A DNA stretch of 22,802 nt from Kitasatospora phosalacinea (GCF_000716545.1 NZ_JNWZ01000100.1:1-22802), one strand, 5' to 3'; shown: positions 1 through 7,403, counted from the stretch's first letter. Made by a program: numbers and translations. Notes: a model not told the origin generated them from the letters alone.

Positions 1-645
1 GGGGAGGGGCGGACGGGGGAGGGTGAAGGCTTCGCGGAGGGGGGCGTCCAGGAGGGCGGCGGCGAAGGCGGGGGCGTGGCGGGCGAGGGGGCCGGGGAGG
101 CGGGCGGCGAAGATCGGGGCGACGGCGTCCCAGAGGCGCCGGCCGGCCTCGCTGGGGGCGAACCTGGCGGTTTCGAACTCCCGCATCCAGGCGGCGGCCC
201 CGTCCAGGGCGGGCCCGGGCAGCGGTGGCAGGCGGAGGGCCGCGGCGAGTTCGGCGGCGAAGGCGGCGGCCGCCCCGCGTTCGGCGGGGGTGGCGGCGGC
301 GGCCTCGACCGGGCAGACGGTGAAGCAGGCCAGCACGTAGCGCATCAGCTCCTCGTCCACGCCGGGGATCCGGTGCATCGCGGCGAGCGCGGCGACGGTC
401 TCCCGGCCGGCGGGGCTGTCGACGCCGTGGCCGATCAGGGCGAACATCATGGCGCCGGTGGCCTTCGCCCTGGCCTTCGGCGCGGTGGCCAACTTGCCGG
501 TGCCGGACAGGACTTCCGCGATCTCCGGGACGGCGAAGGTGCGGACGAAGCCGAGCGTGAGGCCGATTCGGGCGCGTTGCGGGCGGCGGTGCAGGACGAG
601 CTCGGCGAACGCGTCCCGCGCCCGCGGTGGTGGCGGGGGGTTCAT
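1..645 (-). CDS. MpaB-type oxygenase family protein, partial (C-terminus beyond left edge)
   Basis: An open frame of 215 codons on the minus strand starts with ATG at 645-643 and runs off the left end of the window, so the C-terminus is missing. Its start overlaps the TGA of the upstream gene by four bases (ATGA), so it is the last visible gene of a translationally coupled operon. The segment GFVRTFAVPEIAEVLSGTG, then the HGVDSPAGRE region, then an AAMHRI motif and a YVLACFTVCPVEAA stretch resemble the MpaB/latex-clearing-protein-like oxygenase superfamily, whose members are proposed haem-dependent oxygenases on lipidic or polyisoprenoid substrates. I recognise the family from the order of these motifs; the substrate is unknown. 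The central His of AMHRI matches a conserved His of the family. No signal peptide is seen, so a cytoplasmic or peripheral membrane location is likely. Confidence 0.72.
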   Translation of the reverse strand, partial: MNPPPPPRARDAFAELVLHRRPQRARIGLTLGFVRTFAVPEIAEVLSGTGKLATAPKARAKATGAMMFALIGHGVDSPAGRETVAALAAMHRIPGVDEELMRYVLACFTVCPVEAAAATPAERGAAAAFAAELAAALRLPPLPGPALDGAAAWMREFETARFAPSEAGRRLWDAVAPIFAARLPGPLARHAPAFAAALLDAPLREAFTLPRPPLP

Positions 646-1874
646 CCGAGCGGTTCCAGGGCGCGTTCCAGCAGCGGGGAGCGCAGGTAGGCGGCGACCA
701 GGACCAGGTGGGCGCGCTCCTCGGCGGGGGCGGTGTCCAGGCCGGGCAGGGCGGGCTGCTCCTCGCGGGGTCGGGGCACCGCGCCGGCGGCCAGGGCGGT
801 GACGGCGGAGCGCATCGCGGTGGCGACGACCAGCGCGTCCCGGTGGCTGGGGGCGAGCGCGGCGCGGCCGGCCAGGCGCTGCGCGGCGTGCACGGCGGCG
901 GGGTCGACGAACGGGCGGAGGGTCAGCTGGCCGTCGCGGATCTCCAGGCCGCGCCGGGTGGTGCGCCATTCGAGGTCGCGCAGGGCGACGCGTTCGCGCC
1001 AGGCGGGGGAGGGCGGGCCTTCCAGGGCGAGGCGGCGGTCGGCCCGGTAGACGAGGTCCCAGAGCGGGCGCAGGGCGCGGAAGTCGCGGCGGCGGGCGGC
1101 CCAGGCGGCGCCGGCCGGGCCGGCGAAGCCGCAGGTGATGCCGATCGCGCCGAGGGTGGCGAAGGCCGGGCCGAGCGCGGTGCTGAGCCATTCGGCGCCG
1201 TCGACTCCGGCGTGCGCGAGGGCGATGGCGGCGAGTTTGCACACCACGTAGCCGCAGGCGGTGAGCGCGCCGAGGGCGATCAGCCGGATGCCGCGGCGCA
1301 GCCAGCCGTGCGGGAGCCGGGCGGCGTGGCCGAGGCAGACCCGGCCGATGTCGATCAGCGCGTAGGCGAACAGGCCCTGGTAGAGGGCGAGGAACAGGGC
1401 GGTGGCGGTGCGCGGGGCGAAGGTGGTGTCGAAGGTGAGGGGCGTCTCCGGCCGGTACGGGCCGCCGGCCAGGAAGAGCGCGACCAGCACGGGGACGAGG
1501 GCGGCGAAGAGGGCGGTGCGGTGGCGCACCCGCTGCCGCAGCCGGTCGTCCAGCGGGGCCCAGATCCGGTCGTCGGCGCGTTCCTCGGGCGGGGTCCAGA
1601 CCAGGGCGAGGACCACGGCGGCGGCGGAGAAGCCGACGATGCCGAGGTAGACGAACAGGGTGGCGAGGTTGCCGACGCCGGTGAGGTGCCCGATGGCCCG
1701 GTACAGCAGCGGGGAGGCGAGCAGGAAGGCGGTGGACGGGGAGGCGATGGCCAGGGCGACCACCAGCAGTCCGAAGGAGGGGTCGCGCCGCCAGGCCCTG
1801 AGCTTGAGCGCGGCGACCAGCCAGGCGGCACTGCCGATACCCAAGTAGGCGACGTTGTACGGCAGTTCAGACAT
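642..1874 (-). CDS. 7-TM membrane protein of the MAB_1171c / DUF6545 type
   Basis: This 410-residue protein begins with about seven hydrophobic helices in its first ~260 residues (for example around VAYLGIGSAAWLVAALKL, then FVYLGIVGFSAAAVVLALVW, then the ALFAALVPVLVALFLAGG helix). A soluble ~150-residue C-terminal domain starting near DFRALRPLWDLVYRAD follows. This layout matches actinobacterial proteins annotated as MAB_1171c family putative transporters with a C-terminal DUF6545 domain; their biochemical role is not established. The ATG at 1874-1872 overlaps the 3' end of the ImmA/IrrE gene by 8 bp, and the stop overlaps the MpaB-like gene by 4 bp. A 7-TM part with a cytosolic tail could be a sensor rather than a transporter, but that is inference. 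Confidence 0.8.
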   Translation of the reverse strand: MSELPYNVAYLGIGSAAWLVAALKLRAWRRDPSFGLLVVALAIASPSTAFLLASPLLYRAIGHLTGVGNLATLFVYLGIVGFSAAAVVLALVWTPPEERADDRIWAPLDDRLRQRVRHRTALFAALVPVLVALFLAGGPYRPETPLTFDTTFAPRTATALFLALYQGLFAYALIDIGRVCLGHAARLPHGWLRRGIRLIALGALTACGYVVCKLAAIALAHAGVDGAEWLSTALGPAFATLGAIGITCGFAGPAGAAWAARRRDFRALRPLWDLVYRADRRLALEGPPSPAWRERVALRDLEWRTTRRGLEIRDGQLTLRPFVDPAAVHAAQRLAGRAALAPSHRDALVVATAMRSAVTALAAGAVPRPREEQPALPGLDTAPAEERAHLVLVAAYLRSPLLERALEPLG

Positions 1875-2442
1875 GCTGTCCCTTGCGGTGCTCCAATGCG
1901 GGGGCGAGCTGCGAGGTGGTGCCGGCGCCGGGTGCGAGCACCAGGATGCGCATCAGTTCGGCGCCGAGGACTTCGGCCTCCTCCTCGGCGGCGTCGTCGT
2001 AGTGCGAGCGGCCGAGCACCAGCCGGACCATCTCCGGGTCGATGGTGGGCAGTTCGACCTTCCCGGCGTCCTGGTCGGGGGAGGCGGGGGCGCTCAGGTG
2101 GCCGCACAGCAGGTGGGCCAGTTCGTGGCAGATGATGTGCGCCCGGTGCAGTCCGGAGGTCTCCTGCTCGACGTGGACGACGTCCTCGGCGGGGAGCCGT
2201 TCGACGAAGCCGGACGGTTCGCCTACCCGCATCCGGCGCGGGGCGATCCGGATCGGGCGGTCCAGGTGGGCGGAGACCGCGGCGCACAGCTCCTCGACGG
2301 TGCTCAGTGGTGGCAGGCGCAGTTCGCGCGCCACCGCCCGCATCCGCCGGCGGGTCCGCCCCAGTCCGTTCCCCGTACCCCGCACGTCGACCCCTTCCGG
2401 CAGCCGCCAGTGTCCCAGCGGCACCTGCTGGCGCTCCGTCAC
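1867..2442 (-). CDS. ImmA/IrrE family metallo-endopeptidase
   Basis: The protein has 191 residues and carries the zinc motif HELAH at residues 106-110 (context AHIICHELAHLLCGH). A downstream acidic segment EEEAEVLGAEL (about 153-163) supplies the expected third glutamate ligand. This is the signature of ImmA/IrrE (COG2856) peptidases, which in ICEBs1, phages and Deinococcus cleave a partner XRE-type repressor. That partner is encoded immediately upstream: the GTG start (2442-2440) overlaps the repressor's TGA by four bases. The N-terminal ~50 residues are basic and may bind the partner. The gene ends 8 bp inside the 7-TM gene. No signal peptide is visible, so the protein should be cytoplasmic. 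Specificity for the neighbouring repressor is inferred from the gene pairing. Confidence 0.9.
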   Translation of the reverse strand: MTERQQVPLGHWRLPEGVDVRGTGNGLGRTRRRMRAVARELRLPPLSTVEELCAAVSAHLDRPIRIAPRRMRVGEPSGFVERLPAEDVVHVEQETSGLHRAHIICHELAHLLCGHLSAPASPDQDAGKVELPTIDPEMVRLVLGRSHYDDAAEEEAEVLGAELMRILVLAPGAGTTSQLAPALEHRKGQHV

Positions 2443-2888
2443 GTCTCCGGGCCGGCCTCGTCCGGCTGCCCGTCGGTCAGGCCCACGGCCCGCCGCAACT
2501 GCTCCACAATAGTGAGTGCGGCGTCCTGCATCTCCGGCGGCAGCCCGGCCGCGCGCATCGCGATCCGTTCGACCCTGGCGTCCCGCAGGGCCTCGATCTT
2601 GCGCAGGTCCTGCTCCACGGCGCGGGCGGTCTCCGAATCGGAGAAGTAGTCGAGCGGGACGCCGAAGAACCTCGCGATCCGGACGGCGTTCTCCAGGCTC
2701 GGTTTCTGCGTCCCCTTGCGCAGGTTGCCGATGTACGTGCCGCTCAGGCCGGTGCCTTCGGCGATTTCGGAGTCCCGCCAGGGGCGGCCGAGGTCCTTGG
2801 GGTAGATCACCGCTATCAGGCGCCGGAAGCGGCTGGCGAAGTCCGGGGCTCCGGCGCGGGATGTGTCCTGGGGCATGTGCCGGATCAT
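2439..2888 (-). CDS. XRE-family helix-turn-helix regulator
   Basis: This 149-residue protein has an HTH_3-like fold at about residues 20-80. The helix-turn-helix lies near DSEIAEGTGLSGTYIGNLRKG (residues 39-59), followed by the typical NAVRIARFFGVPLDYF segment. The C-terminal ~60 residues are probably helical (a dimerisation or protease-accessible tail). The ATG at 2888 is preceded by AAGGA with 6-nt spacing, which favours it over the in-frame ATG four codons later. It is the first gene of the leftward cassette and its TGA overlaps the ImmA/IrrE start. By analogy with ImmR/ImmA pairs it probably represses its own operon and is relieved by cleavage. The inverted repeat at 2933-2956 lies 45 bp upstream of its start and is a reasonable operator. 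Confidence 0.9.
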   Translation of the reverse strand: MIRHMPQDTSRAGAPDFASRFRRLIAVIYPKDLGRPWRDSEIAEGTGLSGTYIGNLRKGTQKPSLENAVRIARFFGVPLDYFSDSETARAVEQDLRKIEALRDARVERIAMRAAGLPPEMQDAALTIVEQLRRAVGLTDGQPDEAGPET

Positions 2889-2932
2889 AGAGGGTCCTTA
2901 CCCCCGGGCGTATCCCTCATCCGTCCTCTTCT

Positions 2933-2956
2933 GCACGATCGTTGGCGGAATCGTGC
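2933..2956. promoter_or_regulatory. Inverted repeat upstream of the XRE operon (candidate operator)
   Basis: GCACGAT (2933-2939) and ATCGTGC (2950-2956) form a perfect 7-bp inverted repeat with a 10-bp spacer, so the arm centres are about one and a half helical turns apart. A further CACGAT half-site occurs at 3008-3013. The position 45 bp before the XRE start codon fits autoregulation, but no convincing -35/-10 pair could be assigned for the leftward operon. Confidence 0.45.
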
Positions 2957-3015
2957 GGAAACCGTGGCGGCCGGACGCCGGGTGGACCGGATCGTCGCGA
3001 AAGAATCCACGATAG

Positions 3016-3045
3016 TTGACACACCGTGGAGCCGGTCGGCAGGAT
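3016..3045 (+). promoter_or_regulatory. Promoter-like element reading toward the glycosyltransferase gene
   Basis: TTGACA (3016-3021), an 18-bp spacer and CAGGAT (3040-3045) resemble a housekeeping sigma (HrdB-like) promoter with a perfect -35 and an imperfect -10. CCACG at 3007-3011 and CGTGG at 3025-3029 form an inverted repeat around the -35, which could be a regulator site. The implied leader to the gene at 3299 would be about 245 nt and includes the hairpin at 3064-3096. A TATGCT at 3221-3226 is an alternative, closer -10 without a clear -35. Confidence 0.4.
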
Positions 3046-3063
3046 CGGTGTCCGGATGCTCGG

Positions 3064-3096
3064 GCGCCGTTGCCCCACGGGGGTGGGCAGCGGCGC
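3064..3096. other. Strong imperfect hairpin in the divergent intergenic region
   Basis: GCGCCG/CGGCGC, then TGCCC/GGGCA, then CAC/GTG pair around a short G-rich loop, with one bulged base and one wobble. The 410-bp stretch 2889-3298 holds this hairpin, the inverted repeat at 2933 and the promoter-like element at 3016. I see no supportable gene in it. The hairpin lacks a T-tract, so it may be an RNA structure in the long leader of the gene at 3299 rather than a terminator. Confidence 0.4.
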
Positions 3097-3298
3097 TCGG
3101 TAGTCCCCCTCCCGTCGCGGGGCCGTTTTCCCGCCGCTCGCGGACCGCCGGACATTCGGAGCCGAGAATTCCGCTACTTTCACGTCACCCCCTGTTTCCC
3201 GCAAGGTAGTTCGGCCCGGATATGCTGCGCGCGTCCGCGCCCGGCGGCATTTTCCGCCAGCTGATTCGGGCGCCCTTCCCGAAAGGCGCGCGCAGCCG

Positions 3299-4330
3299 AT
3301 GGCACCCCGTCTCTCCGTCGTCGTCCCGGTGTACAACGTCGAGCGCTACCTCGCCGCCTGCCTGGACTCGATCGCCGACCAGACGTTCGCCGACCTGGAG
3401 TGCGTCATGGTCGACGACGGCTCGACCGACACCAGCGCCACCGTGGCCGAGGGGTACGCCGCGCGCGACCCCAGGTTCCGGCTGGTGCGGCAGGAGAACC
3501 AGGGCCTCGGCGCGGCCCGCAACACCGGCGTGCGCCACCTCGCCCCCGGCACCGAGTACCTGGCCTTCGTCGACAGCGACGACGTGGTCCCGCCGGACGC
3601 CTACCGGCTGATGGTCGACACCCTGGACGCCACCGGCTCCGACTTCGCCACCGGCAACGTGCTGCGGCTGCGCACCGCCGGCCTGGAGCCCTCGCACGTG
3701 CACCTCCGCCCGTTCGCCGAGACCAGGCTGCGCACCCACGTCAGCGAACTGCCCTCGCTGGTCACCGACCGCACCGCCTGGAACAAGGTCTACCGGCGCT
3801 CCTTCTACGACGCCGCCGGCCTGGACTACCCCGAGGGCATGCTCTACGAGGACGCCCCGGTCAGCGTCCCGCACCACTTCCTGGCGAAGAGCGTCGACGT
3901 GCTGTCCGAGCCGATCTACCACTGGCGGATCCGCGAGGACGGCGACCGCTCGATCACCCAGCGCCGCACCGACCCGCGCGGCCTGGCCGACCGGGTCCGC
4001 TCCATCGAACTCGTCCGCGGCTGGCTGCTCGACCGGCCCGAACCCGTCTTCCGCGAGCACCTGCGGGCCTACGACCACAACACCCTGGTCGAGGAGATCC
4101 CGATGTTCTTCTGGACCGTCCCCGACGGCGACCACGACTACCGGTACGCCTACCACCGGCACGTCACCCGGCTGGTCAGCGCGATAGGGGACGACCGGAT
4201 CGAGGCGCTGCCGCGCTTCCTGCGCCTCAAGTACCGCCTCACCGTGGCCGGCCGGGTGCACACCCTGGCGAACGTCCAGCGCCTGCACCGCCGGGTGCGC
4301 AACACCCGCAAGGCGCTGCGCCGGAAGTAG
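3299..4330 (+). CDS. Family 2 glycosyltransferase (GT-A fold), teichoic-acid-type
   Basis: The 343-residue protein begins with the GT2 signature LSVVVPVYNVERYLAACLDS (residues 5-24), followed by VDDGSTD at 38-44 and the metal-binding VDSDD at 91-95. After the catalytic domain come NKVYRRSF, LYEDAPVSVP and YHWRIREDGDRSITQRRTD. These resemble the GT2 half of bifunctional glycosyltransferase/CDP-glycerol glycerophosphotransferase proteins of Gram-positive wall-polymer pathways. Here the glycerophosphotransferase half is absent and the protein ends in a very basic tail (about residues 312-343) that may contact membrane or polymer. The start is supported by GAAAGG about 12 nt upstream, a weak site. 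It probably transfers a sugar from an NDP-sugar to a wall glycopolymer in the cytoplasm; donor and acceptor cannot be read from sequence. The convergent neighbour is a wall amidase. Confidence 0.88.
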   Translation: MAPRLSVVVPVYNVERYLAACLDSIADQTFADLECVMVDDGSTDTSATVAEGYAARDPRFRLVRQENQGLGAARNTGVRHLAPGTEYLAFVDSDDVVPPDAYRLMVDTLDATGSDFATGNVLRLRTAGLEPSHVHLRPFAETRLRTHVSELPSLVTDRTAWNKVYRRSFYDAAGLDYPEGMLYEDAPVSVPHHFLAKSVDVLSEPIYHWRIREDGDRSITQRRTDPRGLADRVRSIELVRGWLLDRPEPVFREHLRAYDHNTLVEEIPMFFWTVPDGDHDYRYAYHRHVTRLVSAIGDDRIEALPRFLRLKYRLTVAGRVHTLANVQRLHRRVRNTRKALRRK

Positions 4331-4341
4331 CCGGGCGCCGG

Positions 4342-4368
4342 CGCCGCCCCCCGTTCGGCCGGGCGGCG
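4342..4368. terminator. Hairpin between convergent glycosyltransferase and amidase genes
   Basis: CGCCGCCC (4342-4349) pairs perfectly with GGGCGGCG (4361-4368) across an 11-nt loop. It lies between the stop at 4330 and the stop of the convergent gene at 4371. It has no T-run on either strand, as is common for actinobacterial terminators. Confidence 0.5.
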
Positions 4369-4370
4369 GC

Positions 4371-6242
4371 TCAGTGCCCGGGGCAGGCCGGGGGCGCCGA
4401 ACCGCCCCGCACGTCGGTCGACCTGAGGTAGGCCAGGCGGTGGTTGTAGCGGATCGGGTAGTAGGTGTCGCAGCCGACCACCAGGGTGCGGTCCTCGGGG
4501 GCGTCGCCGTCGATGTTCCGCGCGTAGTAGAAGTCGCCCCGGACCGGCTCGGCGTCCGCGGCGGGGTACGCCTGACCGGCCGGGACGGTCGCCGACAGCG
4601 GGACCACCTGCTGGACGGGGATCGAGGGGTGGCCCCGGTAGGCGGCGGCCTCCGGGTAGGCGCGGCCGTACACCGGGATCGAGGCGGAGCCGGGCCCGGG
4701 GGTGAGCACCGTGCGGCCGGGGCGGGCGTCGGGGGCGGCGGCGGTGCCGCCGGGGTTGGCGAACCACGCCTTCCGGCCGTCGTACCAGATCGCCGTCCAG
4801 TCGCCCGAGACGTCCGCGACCACGTAGCGGGCGCCGGTGACCGCCTTGTCGCGCCAGTCGGCGGCGTCCAGGGTGCCGTCGTTCAGCAGCGGGGCGTCGG
4901 GGGACGGGCCGGTGCGCAGGTAGACGAAGTTCTCCGGGCGGTCCGAAGTGCCGTTCACCGCAGGGCGGTTGGTGTCGAACGCGGGGGAGATCACCACGGT
5001 CGAGCCGACGGCGGGCGGACCGGCGGGGCCGGGCAGCGGGACGCCCAGCAGGTCCAGGTAGTGCGCCCAGTCCCAGAACGTGCCCGGGTCCCAGTGCATG
5101 CCGGCCGCGTTCGCCTGCACCGGTCCGGGGACGTCGTCGTGCCCGAGGACGTGCTCCCGGTCCAGCGGGATGCCGTAGCGCGCCGCCAGGTGGCGCACCA
5201 GCGCGGCGGAGGACTGGTACAGCTGCTCCGAGTACCAGGTCGGCCGGTCCTTCGGGAAGGCGTAGCCCTCGTGCTCGATGCCGATGGAGTGCATGTTGAA
5301 GGTCTTGTTCCCGGCGTGCCAGGCGACGTCCCGGTTGCTCACCAGCTGGGTGACGTGCCCGTCCGAGGAGCGCACCAGGTAGTGCGCGCTGGCCTGGCTC
5401 TTCGGGTTGCCGAAGGTGGCCAGCGAGCCGTCGTAGCCGCCCTCGGTGTCGTGCAGCACGACGTACTGGATCCGCTGGCCGTCGTCCGGGCGGTTCGCCT
5501 TCGTGTAGTTCCCGTACGAGGTCGGGTCGCCGGGGTCGGTCAGGGCGTACGCGGCCGGGCGGAAGTCGCAGTCCAGGTCGGCCGGGCAGTCGGCGTCGGC
5601 GTCGTCGGCGTCGGCGGAGCGGGGCGCCGGGCGGGCCGGGCGGTCGGGGTGCGGGACGGGGGCGGCGGCCAGGCGGACGTGCTGGCCGTCGGCGGTGGTG
5701 CGTTCGGCGCCGGTGCGCAGGGTGGCGAACACCCGGTCGGCGAACGGGTTCCGCTCGTCGTCGCCGCCGAACCTGGCCACCGTCCGGTACCAGTCGCCCG
5801 GGTCGGCGCTCGCGGCCCGGCCGGCCTCCCGCTGGTAGCGCGCGAGCAGCGCGGCGGCGGCGCGGAGGTTCTGCGCCGGGTCGGTCGCGACCTGCTCGGC
5901 GGGGCGGCCGATCAGCGCGGCGGCGGTGTCCAGGGTGTGCAGCCGGGGGCGGTCCGCCCCGGACGGGACGGCGGCCGGGTCGACCCGGGTCAGCCCGGTC
6001 ACCCCGTGGTTGCCGGTGGTGCTCGGCGCGCCGCCGTGCGACTCCCACCTGGTCTGCTGGTAGGACAGCGCCAGCAGCAGGCCCGCCGGGACGCCGAACT
6101 CCGCTGCCGCGTCGGTGAACTGGCGTTGCAGTCGGCCGTCGGCGGGCGGCCGGCCGGTGGCGGTGGCCGGGGCCGCGCCCAGGACGGCGGCGACCAGGGC
6201 CGTTGCGGCGGCCGCGGCGGCGGCCCGGGGCATCCGGATCAC
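4371..6242 (-). CDS. Secreted N-acetylmuramoyl-L-alanine amidase (Amidase_2 domain) with degenerate lysozyme-like N-domain
   Basis: This 623-residue protein starts with a signal peptide (MIRMPR, an Ala/Val-rich core and a likely cleavage after APATA, about residue 28). Residues ~40-170 resemble a lytic-transglycosylase-like fold (GVPAGLLLALSYQQTRWESH, NHGVTGL), but the position normally holding catalytic Glu in YQES-type motifs reads Gln (YQQT, Q63). Residues ~255-400 form an Amidase_2/AmpD-like domain with probable zinc ligands H264 (VVLHDTEG), H368 (VLGHDD) and D385 (HWDPG), cleaving the MurNAc-L-Ala bond of peptidoglycan outside the cell. The remaining ~220 residues include a probable SH3-like segment (around DWTAIWYDGRKAWFANP) and a C-terminal part with Cys residues (VVGCDTYY, PPACPGH) that I do not recognise. 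It is convergent with the glycosyltransferase gene. Confidence 0.88.
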   Translation of the reverse strand: MIRMPRAAAAAAATALVAAVLGAAPATATGRPPADGRLQRQFTDAAAEFGVPAGLLLALSYQQTRWESHGGAPSTTGNHGVTGLTRVDPAAVPSGADRPRLHTLDTAAALIGRPAEQVATDPAQNLRAAAALLARYQREAGRAASADPGDWYRTVARFGGDDERNPFADRVFATLRTGAERTTADGQHVRLAAAPVPHPDRPARPAPRSADADDADADCPADLDCDFRPAAYALTDPGDPTSYGNYTKANRPDDGQRIQYVVLHDTEGGYDGSLATFGNPKSQASAHYLVRSSDGHVTQLVSNRDVAWHAGNKTFNMHSIGIEHEGYAFPKDRPTWYSEQLYQSSAALVRHLAARYGIPLDREHVLGHDDVPGPVQANAAGMHWDPGTFWDWAHYLDLLGVPLPGPAGPPAVGSTVVISPAFDTNRPAVNGTSDRPENFVYLRTGPSPDAPLLNDGTLDAADWRDKAVTGARYVVADVSGDWTAIWYDGRKAWFANPGGTAAAPDARPGRTVLTPGPGSASIPVYGRAYPEAAAYRGHPSIPVQQVVPLSATVPAGQAYPAADAEPVRGDFYYARNIDGDAPEDRTLVVGCDTYYPIRYNHRLAYLRSTDVRGGSAPPACPGH

Positions 6243-6365
6243 CGGTGACCTCCCTGCTGGTGGGCGCGCCCGCGGACGTCCGCGCGGGCGGTCGCGACGC
6301 TACCGGCCGGGTCCGGCCGGACGGCGCTGCGACCCGCGCCCGGAAGGGTGGCCGTCCGCGGGGCC

Positions 6366-6668
6366 TCAGCGGCGCCGGCGCAGCAGGGCCGCCCGGGCCC
6401 GCAGCAGGGCGGGCACGAGCAGGTAGACCACGGTGGGGACGACCAGGCCGGTGATGACCAGCACCCGCAGCGGCACGGACAGGCCCGCCAGCGCGGGGCC
6501 GAGCAGGACCTGGGCCAGCGTGATCGCCGGGTAGACGGCCAGCCAGGTGAGCAGGGCGCGGACGTGCACGGAGGGGGCGGGGGTGGCGGGGACCGCGGGG
6601 GTGGCAGGGACCGCGGGGGCGGCAGGGGCGGTGGTGCCGGTCGGGAGGGTGGCGGTGGTGGTCGGCAC
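6366..6668 (-). CDS. Small two-helix membrane protein with PATPA repeats
   Basis: The 100-residue protein has an Ala/Pro/Thr-rich N-terminus with PAVPATPAVPATPAP repeats (about residues 16-32). Two hydrophobic helices (about 37-60 and 66-92) and an RRRR C-terminus follow. The pattern WLAVYPAITL...LLGPALAGL...PLRVLVITGLVVPTVVYLLVP resembles the C-terminal membrane part of COG3224-type 'ABM superfamily' proteins, here without the monooxygenase domain. The start is GTG at 6668-6666, supported by AGGAAG with 6-nt spacing. It is divergent from a TetR gene, and a palindrome lies in its promoter spacer, so it is probably repressed by that regulator. The function is unknown. The stretch 6243-6365 on its 3' side contains no gene I can support. 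Confidence 0.75.
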   Translation of the reverse strand: MPTTTATLPTGTTAPAAPAVPATPAVPATPAPSVHVRALLTWLAVYPAITLAQVLLGPALAGLSVPLRVLVITGLVVPTVVYLLVPALLRARAALLRRRR

Positions 6669-6712
6669 GGGGCGCTTCCTGTTCGTCGGCAGGGAGGTGC
6701 GGTGGCTCCACG

Positions 6713-6742
6713 AAGGTAACCAACCAACCGGTTGGTCGTCAA
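6713..6742 (-). promoter_or_regulatory. Promoter for the small membrane protein gene, with operator in the spacer
   Basis: On the minus strand TTGACG (6742-6737), an 18-bp spacer and TACCTT (6718-6713) form a promoter for the leftward gene at 6668. The spacer contains the 14-bp palindrome at 6723-6736, so repressor binding there would block this promoter. Confidence 0.55.
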
Positions 6743-6758
6743 CTATCCAGTTGGTTGG
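6720..6758. promoter_or_regulatory. TetR operator region: two nested inverted repeats
   Basis: ACCAACCGGTTGGT (6723-6736) is a perfect 14-bp palindrome. CCAACCAAC (6720-6728) and GTTGGTTGG (6750-6758) form a second perfect inverted repeat of 9-bp arms with a 21-bp spacer. Together they provide three copies of an ACCAAC/GTTGGT-type half-site between the divergent TetR and membrane-protein genes. They overlap the leftward promoter spacer and abut the rightward -35. Confidence 0.8.
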
Positions 6759-6784
6759 CAGGTCGGGCCGCCCCGCCCTACGCT
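6755..6784 (+). promoter_or_regulatory. Promoter of the TetR gene giving a probable leaderless mRNA
   Basis: TTGGCA (6755-6760), an 18-bp spacer and TACGCT (6779-6784) lie exactly where transcription would begin at or next to the ATG at 6791. No Shine-Dalgarno sequence is present before that ATG. The right arm of the outer inverted repeat (6750-6758) covers the -35. Confidence 0.55.
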
Positions 6785-6790
6785 GACCGC

Positions 6791-7384
6791 ATGACCCAGG
6801 ACCCGACCTCCACCAAGCAACGGCTCCTCTCCGCCGCCCGGGAGGAGTTCGCCGCGCACGGGATCGCGGGCGCCCGCGTGGACCGCATCGCCGAACTGGC
6901 CGGCGTCAACAAGGAGCGCATCTACGGCTACTTCGGCAGCAAGCAGAAGCTCTTCGACCAGGTGGTCGCGCTGGCCCTGGACGAACTCGCCGAGGCCGTC
7001 CCGCTGCGCCCCGGCGACGACCCCGCCGAGTACGTGGGCCGGGTGTACGACTTCCACCGGGCCAACCCCGTCCTGGTGCGGCTCTCGCTCTGGGAGGGCC
7101 TGCACTACCGCGACGGGGCGCTGCCCGACGAGGAGCGCCGGGCCACCCACTACGAGCGGAAGGCCGCCGCGCTCGCCGAGACCTTCGGCACCGAGGTCTC
7201 CGCGCAGGTCACCGCCTGCCTGCTGAGCCTGATCGCGCTGGCCGCCTGGCCCAGTGCGGTGCCCCAGATGTCCCGGCTGATCCTCGGCGCCGGCCCCCGG
7301 CCCGAACCCGACCTGCGGACCCACCTGGTGGAGTTCGCCCGGCGCGCGGTCGCCGGCTCCCTCCCGACCGTCGCGGACGCCTGA
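6791..7384 (+). CDS. TetR/AcrR family transcriptional regulator
   Basis: This is a 197-residue TetR-family protein. Its N-terminal three-helix DNA-binding domain spans about residues 8-55, with the recognition region RVDRIAELAGVNKERIYGYF followed by GSKQKLFDQVV. The C-terminal ligand/dimer domain (about 75-190) is variable and does not reveal the ligand. I place the start at ATG 6791 rather than an in-frame TTG at 6755 because the latter lies in the operator/-35 region; the spacing to TACGCT suggests a leaderless transcript. It is divergent from the small membrane protein and probably represses both that gene and itself. It converges with the VOC gene across a long hairpin. Confidence 0.9.
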   Translation: MTQDPTSTKQRLLSAAREEFAAHGIAGARVDRIAELAGVNKERIYGYFGSKQKLFDQVVALALDELAEAVPLRPGDDPAEYVGRVYDFHRANPVLVRLSLWEGLHYRDGALPDEERRATHYERKAAALAETFGTEVSAQVTACLLSLIALAAWPSAVPQMSRLILGAGPRPEPDLRTHLVEFARRAVAGSLPTVADA

Positions 7385-7403
7385 CCGGCGGCGTCCGCCC
7401 GGC

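Noticed and set aside
627..2135. Plus-strand open frame of 502 codons
   Set aside because: It is a Gly/Glu/Ala-rich shadow opposite the 7-TM and ImmA/IrrE genes, with no recognisable domain.
4150..6723. Minus-strand open frame of 857 codons overlapping the amidase
   Set aside because: It is an Arg/Pro/Gly-rich shadow of the amidase gene, which has a signal peptide and a clear domain in its own frame.
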